Assembly: GCF_028463845.1 (NCBI RefSeq)
Contig: NZ_CP116805.1
Coordinates: 3,220,001-3,284,000 of the forward strand
Length of the DNA: 64,000 bases
Source: Gimibacter soli
Lineage (GTDB): Bacteria > Pseudomonadota > Alphaproteobacteria > Sphingomonadales > Kordiimonadaceae
Reading direction: 5' to 3'
The position numbers and the translations under genes are program-made. Within the stretch, counting starts at the first letter, position 1, and each line of letters begins with the position of its first letter. Positions 36,281 to 45,276 of this stretch are shown piece after piece. Below the pieces are notes generated by a model that saw only the letters and a program-made list of their open reading frames with translations, did not search any database and was not told where the DNA came from.

Positions 36281-39118
36281 ATGTCGAAGATCATGTCGCG
36301 TCGTCGCGCCTGGCTTGCCGCCACGGCCCTGACCACCGCCATCGTTGCCACCCCCGCCGCCCTCGCCGGTACTGTTACCGGTAAAGTCATCGATGCCTCG
36401 GGCACCAGTGCCCTGCAGGCCGCGCAGGTCACCATCGTTGAATTGCGCCGTGTGACGAACACCGCCAGCGATGGCACCTTCCGTTTCGTGGATGTACCCG
36501 CCGGCACCTATACCGTGCGCGTTCGCTACGCCGGTGCAGGCGAAGAAACGCAGCAGATCACCGTCAGCGAAAGCGGCGATGTTTCGGTGCAGGTAACCCT
36601 CGCCGCCGCCGGCAACGGCGATGTGCGTGAAGAGATCCTTGTTGTTGGCCAGCGCGCCAACCTCCTCTCCTCGCTCGCCCGCCAGCGCGCCTCCGACACC
36701 GTCGACAGCGTCCTGACCCGCGACGCCATGGGCCAGTTCCCTGACCAGAACGTGGCGGAATCGCTGCGCCGTGCGCCGGGCCTCAACATCCTCAACGACC
36801 AGGGCGAAGGCCGCTTCGTGTCGGTTCGCGGCCTTGACCCGAACCTCAACGCTGCCTCGATCAACGGCAGCCGCGTACCGGCGCCCGAATCCGATGTGCG
36901 CTCGGTCGCCCTTGATGTGATCCCGTCGGAACTGATTGAATCGATCGAGGTGAAAAAGTCGCTGACCCCGGATATGGACGGCGACACCATCGGTGCCTCG
37001 ATTGAGATCAACACCACGAGCGCCTTCGACCGTGAAAAGCCCTTCGTGACCGTGAAGGCCGAGGGCTCCTACAACGACCTCCGCGATACCGCGACCCCCA
37101 AGGGCAGCGTTGACTTCTCGACCCGCATCGGCGAGCGCTTCGGCATCGCCGGCGGTGTCAGCTATTACAAGCGCAAATTCTCCACCGACAACGTCGAGAT
37201 GGACGACTGGGAAGAAACCGACGACGGCGACGCCTATGCCGAAACGCTTGAATACCGCGACTATGATGTCGACCGCGAGCGCATCGGCGCCACCCTCTCG
37301 CTCGATTTCAAGGCAAGCGACAGCACCACGCTTTTTGCCCGCGGCCTCTATAGCCGCTTCGAAGACCAGGAATTCCGCCGCCGCCTGACCATCCAGGTGA
37401 ACGAGGAACCCTCAGCGGTCAGCGGCAGCACCGCGACCTTCCTGTCAGACGACGGCGAGATCGAGGTCGAGCGTGACCTGAAGGACCGTTTCGAGGTCCA
37501 GAAGATCGCTTCCTTCACTGCAGGTGGCAAAACGGTCAGCGGCCCGTGGGAAATCAAATATGAAGGCAGCTACTCGGAAGCGTCCGAAAAGGAAAACGGC
37601 TCGGTTGACCCCGTTGTCTTCAAATCCAGTTGGGAAGATCCGGGCCAGCTTGGCGTGATGTTCGATTATTCGAACCTGCAACGCCCGGCCTATTCGATCC
37701 TCAATGGCGGCGATCTTTTCACCGACGCCTTGTCCTACGAATTCGACGAACTGGAGCGCACCACGCTCTCGGACGCGAAAGACAAGGAATATGGCTTCAA
37801 GATCGATATGAAGCGCACCTTCGTATTGGATAGCGGCGAGTTCGACCTGCAAGCCGGCGTCAAGCCACGCTTCCGCAAGAAACGCTACGACGCCAATATC
37901 GATGTGTTCGATGGCTATGATGGCGACCTGACGCTCGCCGACGTTGTTGGCAAGCAGAGCTACAGCCTTGCCGATATCGAGCCGGTCGTTGGCACCGACG
38001 CATGGCGGTCGTTCCTTGATGCCAGCGGCTATGGCGCCTTCGAGCTGAACCAGTTCGACACCGATGCCGCCTCGGCCGAAGCCGACTATTCGGCCAAGGA
38101 AAACATCCTTGCCGGTTACCTGATGGGCCGCTTCGATAATGAAGCGATCCGCGTGATCGGCGGTGTGCGTGTTGAACGTACCAAGACGACGCTCAACGGC
38201 AATGTCCTCGAGATGATCGAGGAAGGCGCCGAAGTGGACGGCGTGCCGCTTGAAGAAGACACCGTCTTCGTCACGCCTGTCTCCTTCAAGAATGAATATA
38301 CCGACTGGCTGCCGAGCCTCAATATCCGCGCCAATGCGGCAGAAGATGTTGTCCTGCGCTTCGGTGCCTACAAATCGGTTGTTCGCCCGAACTTCGGCCA
38401 GATGGCCCCGCGCTTCCTTGTTGAAGAAAACGACGAGAACGAGCGCGAAGGCGAGTTCGGCAACCCGAACCTGAAGCCCTACAAAGCCTGGAACTTTGAC
38501 GCCAGCGCCGAATATTATTTCGACAAGAACGCAGGCGTCACCGCCGGCATCTTCTACAAGTCGATCAAGGACTTCATCGTGGATGCCGAGTTTGAGGAAG
38601 TCACCTTCAACGGCGTTTATGCCGACGAAGCGCTGATCCGCATCAACGGCGACAAGGCGAAGGTCAAAGGCTTCGAATTCTCGTACCAGCAAGCCTTCAC
38701 CATGCTGCCGGCACCTTTCGACGGGCTGCTGACCAACATCAACTATACCTACACCGACGCTGAAGGCGACGTGCTGGACCGCACCATCGCGCTGCCGTCC
38801 GCTTCGAAGCACACCTTCAACATGGTGCTTGGTTACGAGAAGGACCGCCTGAGCCTGCGCGTTGCCGGCACCTACCGTGACGGGTATCTCGATGAGCTCG
38901 GCGGCGATCCGGAAGAAGACCGGTATGTGAAGGATCACTTCCAGGTCGACGTCAGCGCCAAGTATGAAATCATGGATGATGTTCAGCTCTTCGCCGAGCT
39001 CGTGAACCTCAACAATGCGAAATACACGGCCTACCGCAAGGGGCCAGGGGCTGACCGCCTGCTGCAGTTCGAAGAATATAAATGGACGGCCAAGTTCGGC
39101 GTTCGCGCCACCTTCTAA
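36281..39118 (+). CDS. TonB-dependent receptor with N-terminal CarboxypepD_reg domain
   Basis: At 945 residues this has a signal peptide (ending AALAG near 30) and an Ig-like carboxypeptidase-regulatory domain (about 30-115: GTVTGKVIDASG, DGTFRFVDVPAGTYTVRV). A plug follows with EEILVVGQRANLL, FPDQNVAESLRRAPGLNIL and RFVSVRGLDPNLN, then the barrel, ending KFGVRATF. The extra domain is typical of polymer- or sugar-type receptors. The next gene, 78 bases on, encodes a beta-propeller phytase; I recall such phytases often lying beside TonB receptors, so phytate or its products may be the ligand (inference). Confidence 0.92.
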   Translation: MSKIMSRRRAWLAATALTTAIVATPAALAGTVTGKVIDASGTSALQAAQVTIVELRRVTNTASDGTFRFVDVPAGTYTVRVRYAGAGEETQQITVSESGDVSVQVTLAAAGNGDVREEILVVGQRANLLSSLARQRASDTVDSVLTRDAMGQFPDQNVAESLRRAPGLNILNDQGEGRFVSVRGLDPNLNAASINGSRVPAPESDVRSVALDVIPSELIESIEVKKSLTPDMDGDTIGASIEINTTSAFDREKPFVTVKAEGSYNDLRDTATPKGSVDFSTRIGERFGIAGGVSYYKRKFSTDNVEMDDWEETDDGDAYAETLEYRDYDVDRERIGATLSLDFKASDSTTLFARGLYSRFEDQEFRRRLTIQVNEEPSAVSGSTATFLSDDGEIEVERDLKDRFEVQKIASFTAGGKTVSGPWEIKYEGSYSEASEKENGSVDPVVFKSSWEDPGQLGVMFDYSNLQRPAYSILNGGDLFTDALSYEFDELERTTLSDAKDKEYGFKIDMKRTFVLDSGEFDLQAGVKPRFRKKRYDANIDVFDGYDGDLTLADVVGKQSYSLADIEPVVGTDAWRSFLDASGYGAFELNQFDTDAASAEADYSAKENILAGYLMGRFDNEAIRVIGGVRVERTKTTLNGNVLEMIEEGAEVDGVPLEEDTVFVTPVSFKNEYTDWLPSLNIRANAAEDVVLRFGAYKSVVRPNFGQMAPRFLVEENDENEREGEFGNPNLKPYKAWNFDASAEYYFDKNAGVTAGIFYKSIKDFIVDAEFEEVTFNGVYADEALIRINGDKAKVKGFEFSYQQAFTMLPAPFDGLLTNINYTYTDAEGDVLDRTIALPSASKHTFNMVLGYEKDRLSLRVAGTYRDGYLDELGGDPEEDRYVKDHFQVDVSAKYEIMDDVQLFAELVNLNNAKYTAYRKGPGADRLLQFEEYKWTAKFGVRATF

Positions 39119-39141
39119 GCCGTTTATGATCTGAAGGGTTA

Positions 39142-39171
39142 CGCCACCCCCTGCAACGCTCGGGGGTGGCG
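39142..39171 (+). other. Hairpin between receptor and phytase genes
   Basis: CGCCACCCCC (39142-39151) pairs with GGGGGTGGCG (39162-39171). There is no T-run after it, so it is more likely an RNA-processing or stabilising structure that sets the ratio of receptor to phytase than a full terminator. Confidence 0.6.
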
Positions 39172-39196
39172 CAGCCTTATCCTCAAGGGGAAGATA

Positions 39197-40297
39197 ATGT
39201 TTTCGAAACAGACCATGATCGATCTGGCAACCGCCGCCCTCCTTGCCGGGCTCGCCAGCGCCTGCATGCCGGAAGTCGAGCATGACCATTTTGCCGTCGG
39301 CCCCGGCGTCGGCGTACCGGCCGCCGTTGAAACTGCACCCGTGGAAGCAGGTGACGACGCAGCTGACGATCCGGCCATCTGGGTGAATCCGGCTGACGCT
39401 TCGGCGAGCCTTGTGCTTGGCACCAACAAGAAAGGCGGGCTCTATAGCTACCGTCTGGACGGCACGGTGCATCAGTTCCTGCCGCTTGGCCGCCTGAACA
39501 ATGTGGACCTGCGCCCGGATGTGACGGTTGGTGATGCCACCATCACGCTCGTCGCGGCCACAAACCGCACGGACCAGAGCATCACGCTTCTGACGCTTGA
39601 CCCGGCAACCGGCATGATGGCGGACGCTGCGGACGGCGTACAGGCCACCGGCTTTGCCGACCCTTACGGCCTTTGCCTCTATACCAGCCGCACATCGGGC
39701 AAATCCTATGTCATAGCGAACGACAAGGACGGCACCTACAAACAGTGGGAAGTCACCGCAGGCACTGCCGGCAAGGTGAAGCTGCAAGAGGTGCGCACCT
39801 TCGCAGTCGGCAGCACCGCCGAAGGCTGTGTGGCGGACGATGAAACCGGCATGCTTTACATCAACGAGGAAGATGTTGCGCTTTATGCCTACAAGGCTGA
39901 ACCGGATGCCGGCAACGACCGCAGCGTGATTGCCACGGTGGCTGACACGGCTGTCCTCAAAGACGATCTGGAAGGTGTGGCACTTTATGACGCCGGCAAC
40001 GGCGAGGGCTATATCGTGGCCTCAAGCCAGGGCAACAATAGCTATGCGCTGTTCGACCGCAAGGCCCCGCACGCCTATGTGGGCTCGTTCCATGTAACGG
40101 CCAGCGCCGACGGCAAGGTGGATGGCACCTCGGAAACCGACGGGCTGGAAGTCACATCCGCCGCCCTTGGTGATGCCTTCCCCGAAGGCCTGTTTGTGGC
40201 GCAGGACGGCCTCAATACCGATCCCGAAGCCCGCCAGAATTTCAAACTGGTGTCGTGGGCCGGGATTGCGGCGGCACTCGAAGCCGCCAAGCAATAA
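39197..40297 (+). CDS. Beta-propeller phytase, lipoprotein
   Basis: This 366-residue protein has a lipobox LASAC (Cys23), so it is membrane-anchored. The phytase signatures are DDPAIWVNPADASASLVLGT and NKKGGLYSYRLDG (first blades), AATNRTDQSITL, EGCVADDETGMLYINEED, and SSQGNNSYALFDRK. These residues hold the calcium ions and phosphate groups in beta-propeller phytases, which remove phosphate from Ca-phytate. It is coupled with the upstream TonB receptor and followed by a strong terminator. It likely supplies phosphate or inositol from plant material. Confidence 0.92.
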   Translation: MFSKQTMIDLATAALLAGLASACMPEVEHDHFAVGPGVGVPAAVETAPVEAGDDAADDPAIWVNPADASASLVLGTNKKGGLYSYRLDGTVHQFLPLGRLNNVDLRPDVTVGDATITLVAATNRTDQSITLLTLDPATGMMADAADGVQATGFADPYGLCLYTSRTSGKSYVIANDKDGTYKQWEVTAGTAGKVKLQEVRTFAVGSTAEGCVADDETGMLYINEEDVALYAYKAEPDAGNDRSVIATVADTAVLKDDLEGVALYDAGNGEGYIVASSQGNNSYALFDRKAPHAYVGSFHVTASADGKVDGTSETDGLEVTSAALGDAFPEGLFVAQDGLNTDPEARQNFKLVSWAGIAAALEAAKQ

Positions 40298-40317
40298 TCT
40301 CGCTTTCGGAAAATCAG

Positions 40318-40352
40318 AAACGGCGCCCGTGATATCACCGGGCGCCGTTTTT
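40318..40352 (+). terminator. Rho-independent terminator after phytase gene
   Basis: AAACGGCGCCCG (40318-40329) pairs with CGGGCGCCGTTT (40338-40349) around an 8-base loop, followed by TTT. It also lies just beyond the end of the leftward metallo-beta-lactamase gene and may serve both strands. Confidence 0.9.
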
Positions 40353-40360
40353 GTTGGCGC

Positions 40361-41443
40361 TCAGAACCAGTCTGTGAAGGTCACGTCCGTTCTGCCTGCG
40401 GGCAGCGACACCGCCATGCCGTCTTCCGCCACACGGATGGGGCCATCAAAGCGTGCGCCCGCCTCTCCCACAAAGGCCGGATACAGGATTTTGGAAGGCA
40501 GCGCCGGCACCACATGGGTCAGCACCAGCGCCTTCGCGCCAGCAGCCGTTGCCGCGTCCGCCGCTTCTTCGGGCGTCGTGTGATAATCAAGGATATCGCG
40601 GGTGATCTTTGCGAGCCGCGTATTGCCTGTGGCCTCCGCGCCTTCTGTAATGCGTGCAACGAGCTTCGGCTGCAATGCTTCGACGATCAGGAGATCCGCC
40701 CCCGCTGCCAACGCCTTGAAACCGGCCGAGGCTTTCGCATCCAGATCACCGCTCACCACAAGCGACCTGCCGCCATAATCGAAGCGGTAGGCAACGGCTG
40801 GCTTCACCGGATCATGGTCCACAAGCACGGCACGAACCGTGAGGTCGCCCGCGTCATACACGATGGCGGGGGCCATGCCCTGCAGGCTGAAGGACCGCGC
40901 CACCATCCCCGCGCCCGAGGGCGGCACGATATCTTCGCCGTGATGCGCCGGCCGGTAGATATCATCCAGTGCATAGGCCTTGTTAAAGCCTTCAACCACG
41001 CCTTCCACACCGTCCGGGCCATAAACGGGCAAAGGCGCCGTATTGCCGGTGCCGACCCAGCGCTGCATGGCGAGGTCGCCAAGGCCGCCGATATGGTCGG
41101 AATGATAATGTGTCAGGAAGGCCGCCTCGATCCGCCCGGCGGACAGGCCCATCATCAGTATGTTGGCCGTGCTGCCTGCCCCCGAATCCACCACAAAGAG
41201 ATGGGTTCCGGCGATCACGAGGGTGCAGGCAGGCGCGCGGGTGGGGTCGGGGAGCGGCGATCCCGTTCCGCAGAAGGCCGCATGCAGGCCGTCCTTCAGG
41301 CCCGCCAGATGGTCGCGCCCCATGCGTTCCTTCACCTGCTTCGCATAAAGCCGGTCAGCAATCGGTTCGCGGTAGTGGTGGAACACTGCAGCCGCCACAG
41401 CGACAACGGCAACGACGCCGATGATCAGCTTGCCCATTTTCAT
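40361..41443 (-). CDS. Membrane-anchored metallo-beta-lactamase-fold hydrolase
   Basis: The start is set at ATG 41443 (GGAAGG six bases upstream); it overlaps the preceding stop by 4 bases. The 360-residue protein has an N-terminal hydrophobic anchor (residues 5-22), then the metal motif THYHSDHIGG (H112, H114, D116, H117). Later ligands lie in VDHDPVKPAVAYRF, SGDLDA and a C-terminal LTHVVP. This form is close to RNase Z/arylsulfatase-like enzymes. It is the last gene of a leftward operon of GST, sulfatase and DsbA-like isomerase, and probably hydrolyses a thioester, ester or sulfate in that pathway. Confidence 0.82.
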   Translation of the reverse strand: MKMGKLIIGVVAVVAVAAAVFHHYREPIADRLYAKQVKERMGRDHLAGLKDGLHAAFCGTGSPLPDPTRAPACTLVIAGTHLFVVDSGAGSTANILMMGLSAGRIEAAFLTHYHSDHIGGLGDLAMQRWVGTGNTAPLPVYGPDGVEGVVEGFNKAYALDDIYRPAHHGEDIVPPSGAGMVARSFSLQGMAPAIVYDAGDLTVRAVLVDHDPVKPAVAYRFDYGGRSLVVSGDLDAKASAGFKALAAGADLLIVEALQPKLVARITEGAEATGNTRLAKITRDILDYHTTPEEAADAATAAGAKALVLTHVVPALPSKILYPAFVGEAGARFDGPIRVAEDGMAVSLPAGRTDVTFTDWF

Positions 41444-42765
41444 GCCATGCCTTCCCCTTTCGCCGCGATGCGGGCGAGTTCTTCTTCCACGAGCCACAGC
41501 CGGTCCTGCCCCCAGACGGCAAGATCGCCGACATGGAAGGACGGCACACCCCAAAGGCCGAGAGACAAAAGCCGCGCCCGGTTCATTTCGGCCACCTTGC
41601 GCCAGCTATCATCGGCAAGGGCGGCTTCCACCGCAGACCAATCGATCCCGGCACGGGCAGCGATCCGCTTGAGGCCGGCGTCCGACCCCGCGTCGATGCC
41701 CTCGGCCCAAACCCCTTTCAGGAAGCTGATCAGGAAGTCCCGCCCCTTGCCCGCCAGGATGGCGTGATGCAAAACGGCAAGGCCACGCTCTGTCGGGCGG
41801 CCGACGGGGTCGCAGATATTCCCGAAGGGCAGACCAAGCCTTTCGGCTTCGCGTTTGGTATCGACAAGGAAATAGCGGCCCTTGCGCGGCGGCACCGGCA
41901 GGTTGCGCATCACCATCGGCAGCACGAAGCGGATTTCGGGCGTCGCGCCCCAGCGCTCGGCAAGTGCGAAGGCACGCTCCATGGCGATCCATGTATAAGG
42001 GCTGCGTAGCGAGGGATAGATTTCCAGCACCACCCCGCGCGCATCACCCCGCGCCTGCGTTTCCAGAAGCGCCGGGGCAAGCGGTGCCGCACCCTCCCGG
42101 CCCTGCCGCCGCACTTTCAACCCGTCCAGCCGGGCTTCCAGATAATGCAGCCGGTCCGCCCCCCAATACCATTCGCCACCATAATGGATGCTGCCCGCCT
42201 GAAAATGGCCGAGCCCGTTGCGTCGTTCGGTCCCCTCCGCCACGGCCTTGGCCGTCGCCTCCGCGCTCGCCTCGCCGTGCCGGTGCGCGAGTTCATCGAG
42301 CGCCACCGCATCGCCTGACCACACGGCCTTATCGACCGCGGTGGTAGCGGTAAGCGGATCAGGCCCGGAAAGCGCCGCCACCAGAATGGCCGTCGCACGC
42401 GCCATCAGGGCCGCATCCGGCGCATGGCCCGGATCGGTGAAACCAAGCCCGAACTTGCGGGCAAGCCTTGCGGCATCCAGCCGGGCGTAAGCGATCAGCC
42501 TTTCAGGCTCCGGCGCCACGGCAAGCTCGGGCGCGCCCACCGGCATCAGCTCGACTTCGATATCGTAACGCTCCCTGAGAGCCGCGACGAGGCCAACCAT
42601 CAGGGCGCTGGTCGGATCGCCGAACCGGTGGAAATAGGCGATGCGGTGGGCGCGTCCGTCCCGGCGGCGGCGCCTTTCGGCTGACCAGCGCCGGAAGCCA
42701 CGGCGTCTGCTGCTGGTCAGCAAACGGTAGACCTGACGGCGGAGCCATACTTTCGGTCTTTGCAT
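41440..42765 (-). CDS. Tandem DsbA/2-hydroxychromene-2-carboxylate-isomerase-like protein
   Basis: At 441 residues this is about twice the family length. It shows two DsbA-fold halves: residues ~40-230 (RIAYFHRFGDPTSALM through YWGADRLHYLEARL) and ~235-441 (LEIYPSLRSPYTWIAMERAF through GVPSFHVGDLAVWGQDRLWLVEEEL). GVPSF and WGQDRL are hallmarks of glutathione-dependent 2-hydroxychromene-2-carboxylate isomerases (kappa-type GSTs). No CxxC redox motif is seen, so an isomerase or transferase role is likelier than disulfide exchange. It lies one base after the sulfatase stop and overlaps the next gene by 4 bases. Confidence 0.78.
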   Translation of the reverse strand: MQRPKVWLRRQVYRLLTSSRRRGFRRWSAERRRRRDGRAHRIAYFHRFGDPTSALMVGLVAALRERYDIEVELMPVGAPELAVAPEPERLIAYARLDAARLARKFGLGFTDPGHAPDAALMARATAILVAALSGPDPLTATTAVDKAVWSGDAVALDELAHRHGEASAEATAKAVAEGTERRNGLGHFQAGSIHYGGEWYWGADRLHYLEARLDGLKVRRQGREGAAPLAPALLETQARGDARGVVLEIYPSLRSPYTWIAMERAFALAERWGATPEIRFVLPMVMRNLPVPPRKGRYFLVDTKREAERLGLPFGNICDPVGRPTERGLAVLHHAILAGKGRDFLISFLKGVWAEGIDAGSDAGLKRIAARAGIDWSAVEAALADDSWRKVAEMNRARLLSLGLWGVPSFHVGDLAVWGQDRLWLVEEELARIAAKGEGMA

Positions 42766-42766
42766 G

Positions 42767-44413
42767 TCAGTTCGCCCAGTTCACATACTCGTCCTCGGGG
42801 GTTTTTTCCTCGAGGATATTCTTGTCGATATAAACGGGCGGCGCTACGAGGCTCGGCCAGATCGGCGTAGCCTGCTCGGCGTTCAGGGCATCAAGGGCTG
42901 CCCTCATCGCGGCGAGCCGCGCGGGCTCCCGCTCCGCCAGATTGACCTGTTCGGTCGGGTCTTCATTCAGGTTGAACAGCCAGGTCTTTTTCGGCAGCTC
43001 CGACACCTGCAGTTTCCAGCCCTTGTGCAGGAGCACACGGTAATGATCCGACCGCCAGAAAAGTGCGCGGTCGGCGGGCGGCGCATCGGGATTGGCGATC
43101 CGCGCCAGCATGTCCTGCCCGTCGATCTGCCGGTCAGTCGGGAGCGGTGCTCCGGCCGCGGCGGCAGCCGTCGCGAAGATATCGACATGGGCGGCGGGCT
43201 CATCAATCACAACGCCCGCGGGGATGCGATCCGGCCAAGAAACCAGCATCGGCACCCGGATACCGCCTTCAAAGAAGCTGGCCTTCCAGCCCCTGTAAGG
43301 CTTGTTGATATCAGGAAAGCCGATATAGCTCGCCCCGCCATTGTCGCTCGTGAAAATCACCATCGTGTTGTCGGCAATGCCTGCTTTATCGAGTGCAGCC
43401 TCGACCTTGCCGACGGCACGGTCCACGGCGCGGATCATGGCGCCATAGACGCGCAGGCGGTGGTCGGCGATGCCGGACAGGGCATCATAATCCGACTTCA
43501 GCGCCTGCAGCGGCGTGTGCGGGGCATTCAGCGCCAGATACATGAAGAAGGGCCGTCCGGCATTGGCCTCGATTGCCGACACGGCCTGATCGGCCAGATA
43601 ATCAGTCATGTATCGGTCAGGGTGGAAGCGCTGCCCGCCATTATGGCTGACAGCATAGGTCAGGTTCGCCCAGAGGAACCGGTCAATGGGATCAAAATCA
43701 TGGACCGAATTGACCACATCAGGGTGGTCTTTCGGCAGGAACATCGCGGCACCGGGCATGAAGCCCAGCCATTCGTCAAAACCCTGATTGTGCGGCCGGA
43801 ACTTCTCGGCCCCGCCCAGATGCCATTTGCCAAGGAACAGGGTGCGATAGCCCCTCTGCTGCAACAACTCGGCGACGGTGATTTCCTCGCTCGGCAGCCC
43901 TTGGTCATCCAGCGGGATCGTATCGGCCTCGCGGTCAGCGTGGTAAACGGCCTGCTGCGGGCCATAGTCGAAGGAGCCGAGCAGCCGGTGGAATGGCACG
44001 GGCGCGGGCGTGAACTCAAATCCGAAGCGGGTTGCAAACCGCCCTGTCATGATCGCCGCACGTGACGGGGCGCAGGTAGCGTTCCCGGCATAGCCTGACG
44101 TGAAGGTCGCGCCTTCGGCCGCGATGGCATCGATACTCGGTGTCTGCACGGCACCGTCCGCAACGCCGCCGCCAAAGGTCGAGATATCGTTGATGCCCAG
44201 ATCATCCACCAGAACGACAATGATGTTGGGCGGGCCTTTCTCGCCGGTCGGCGTCGGGCCCTTCTCCCACACCACCGGTTGGTTTTTGGCAATCGGGTCG
44301 CTGATCCGATCGATAATACCGGGGATGTAGATGCGATACTGGTAAAGCGCGCCAAGCCCAGCAGCGACGACAAGCGCCGCGCCGGCCAGCCACGCGGTGC
44401 GGGTACGGATCAT
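42767..44413 (-). CDS. Sulfatase, membrane-anchored, Cys-type
   Basis: This 548-residue protein has one N-terminal membrane span (8-24) and no clear cleavage site. IIVVLVDDLGINDIS holds the metal aspartates. CAPSRA (C114) is the Cys-x-Pro-Ser-Arg motif converted to formylglycine, and GKWHLGG and FTSDNGGASY complete the metal and sulfate site. It would hydrolyse a sulfate ester in the periplasm. The formylglycine-generating enzyme is not in the window. It is the second gene of the operon after a glutathione S-transferase, which points to a sulfated aromatic or other small molecule more than to a sulfated polysaccharide (inference). Confidence 0.9.
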   Translation of the reverse strand: MIRTRTAWLAGAALVVAAGLGALYQYRIYIPGIIDRISDPIAKNQPVVWEKGPTPTGEKGPPNIIVVLVDDLGINDISTFGGGVADGAVQTPSIDAIAAEGATFTSGYAGNATCAPSRAAIMTGRFATRFGFEFTPAPVPFHRLLGSFDYGPQQAVYHADREADTIPLDDQGLPSEEITVAELLQQRGYRTLFLGKWHLGGAEKFRPHNQGFDEWLGFMPGAAMFLPKDHPDVVNSVHDFDPIDRFLWANLTYAVSHNGGQRFHPDRYMTDYLADQAVSAIEANAGRPFFMYLALNAPHTPLQALKSDYDALSGIADHRLRVYGAMIRAVDRAVGKVEAALDKAGIADNTMVIFTSDNGGASYIGFPDINKPYRGWKASFFEGGIRVPMLVSWPDRIPAGVVIDEPAAHVDIFATAAAAAGAPLPTDRQIDGQDMLARIANPDAPPADRALFWRSDHYRVLLHKGWKLQVSELPKKTWLFNLNEDPTEQVNLAEREPARLAAMRAALDALNAEQATPIWPSLVAPPVYIDKNILEEKTPEDEYVNWAN

Positions 44414-44417
44414 GGGG

Positions 44418-45131
44418 CTATTCCTTGGCGTCGCCGGTATTCACAAGGGTGCGGGCCTGTTTGACGAAGGCATCCGTCTTTTCCTCTTTGCTGGAACCCG
44501 CCGAGGAAAGGAGCGCCGACATGTCGTAAGGCACCTTGATACCGGCCTGCGCCGCCGGGCGCTCGGCAATCTCGGCGATCCAGCGTTTCATGTTCGGGAA
44601 AGGATCGGTATCGACCCCCGACCACGCTGCCGTGCGCGCCCAGCACCAGTTGGCGATATCGGCAATCGAATAGTCGCCGGCCAGATACTGGTGATCCGCA
44701 AGCCGGGCATCCAGAACGCCGAAAAGCCGGGCGACCTCGCCCTGATACCGCTTGATGGCAAGGTCTATCTTTTCAGGCAGATAGCGGTAAAAGACATTCG
44801 CCTGCCCCATCATCGGCCCCACACCGCCCATCTGGAACATCAGCCACTGGATGACGGTCGAGCGGCCCTTCGCGTCCGCCGGCATCAGCTTGCCTGTCTT
44901 CTCGGCCAGATAAATCAGGATGGCACCGGACTCGAAGACCGCAAAATTGCCTTCTTCTCTGTCCACAATGGCCGGAATTCGTCCATTGGGATTGATTTTG
45001 AGATAATCGGGAGCCCGTTGCTGACCTTTCATCAGATCGATGGCATGCACCTCATAGGGCAAGCCGGTTTCTTCAAGCATTACCGAGGCTTTCCAGCCGT
45101 TTGGCGTTGGTGCCGTGTAAAGATCAATCAT
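44418..45131 (-). CDS. Glutathione S-transferase, nu/YghU-like
   Basis: A 237-residue cytoplasmic GST. The N-terminal thioredoxin domain has [20 protein letters not shown], with the TPNG turn of nu-class enzymes, and [12 protein letters not shown] with the cis-proline and [10 protein letters not shown] for glutathione binding. The helical domain ends around residue 210. Nu-class enzymes reduce disulfides or peroxides with glutathione. It is the first gene of the leftward operon with sulfatase, DsbA-like protein and MBL hydrolase, and faces the TetR gene across 145 bases. Confidence 0.87.
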   Translation of the reverse strand: MIDLYTAPTPNGWKASVMLEETGLPYEVHAIDLMKGQQRAPDYLKINPNGRIPAIVDREEGNFAVFESGAILIYLAEKTGKLMPADAKGRSTVIQWLMFQMGGVGPMMGQANVFYRYLPEKIDLAIKRYQGEVARLFGVLDARLADHQYLAGDYSIADIANWCWARTAAWSGVDTDPFPNMKRWIAEIAERPAAQAGIKVPYDMSALLSSAGSSKEEKTDAFVKQARTLVNTGDAKE

Positions 45132-45198
45132 CGCTTCCTCCCTCCCGATCCGGTCAGACGGGACCCCTCCCCATACCGGTCATGGGAAGAACGATAAA

Positions 45199-45222
45199 TT
45201 ATGTCATAGCATGTGTCAATTG
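45199..45222. promoter_or_regulatory. Shared motif A, between GST operon and TetR gene
   Basis: The site starts TTATGTCATA and ends TGTGTCAATTG. It matches the site at 48909-48932 in about 19 of 24 positions. On the minus strand it contains TTGACA, then 17 bases, then TATCGT, a good promoter for the GST operon, so a regulator bound here would control that promoter. Confidence 0.55.
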
Positions 45223-45276
45223 TTTGACGTGTGCGAGCGAGCGCGTTAAAAGTAACCTGTCGCGCCACGAGAAGGA

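Noticed and set aside
39142-39171. Hairpin after the TonB receptor as a terminator
   Set aside because: The stem is strong but no T-run follows, so I listed it as a hairpin only.
37445-39787. A 780-codon open frame antisense to the TonB receptor and phytase genes
   Set aside because: High GC and biased third positions make long antisense frames. Its protein has no recognisable domain, while both sense genes have clear motifs.
45170-45186. CCCAT-ACCGGTC-ATGGG as another member of the pectin regulon
   Set aside because: Only the six central bases match. The flanks TGAC and TTACC are absent and the neighbouring genes are not pectin genes.
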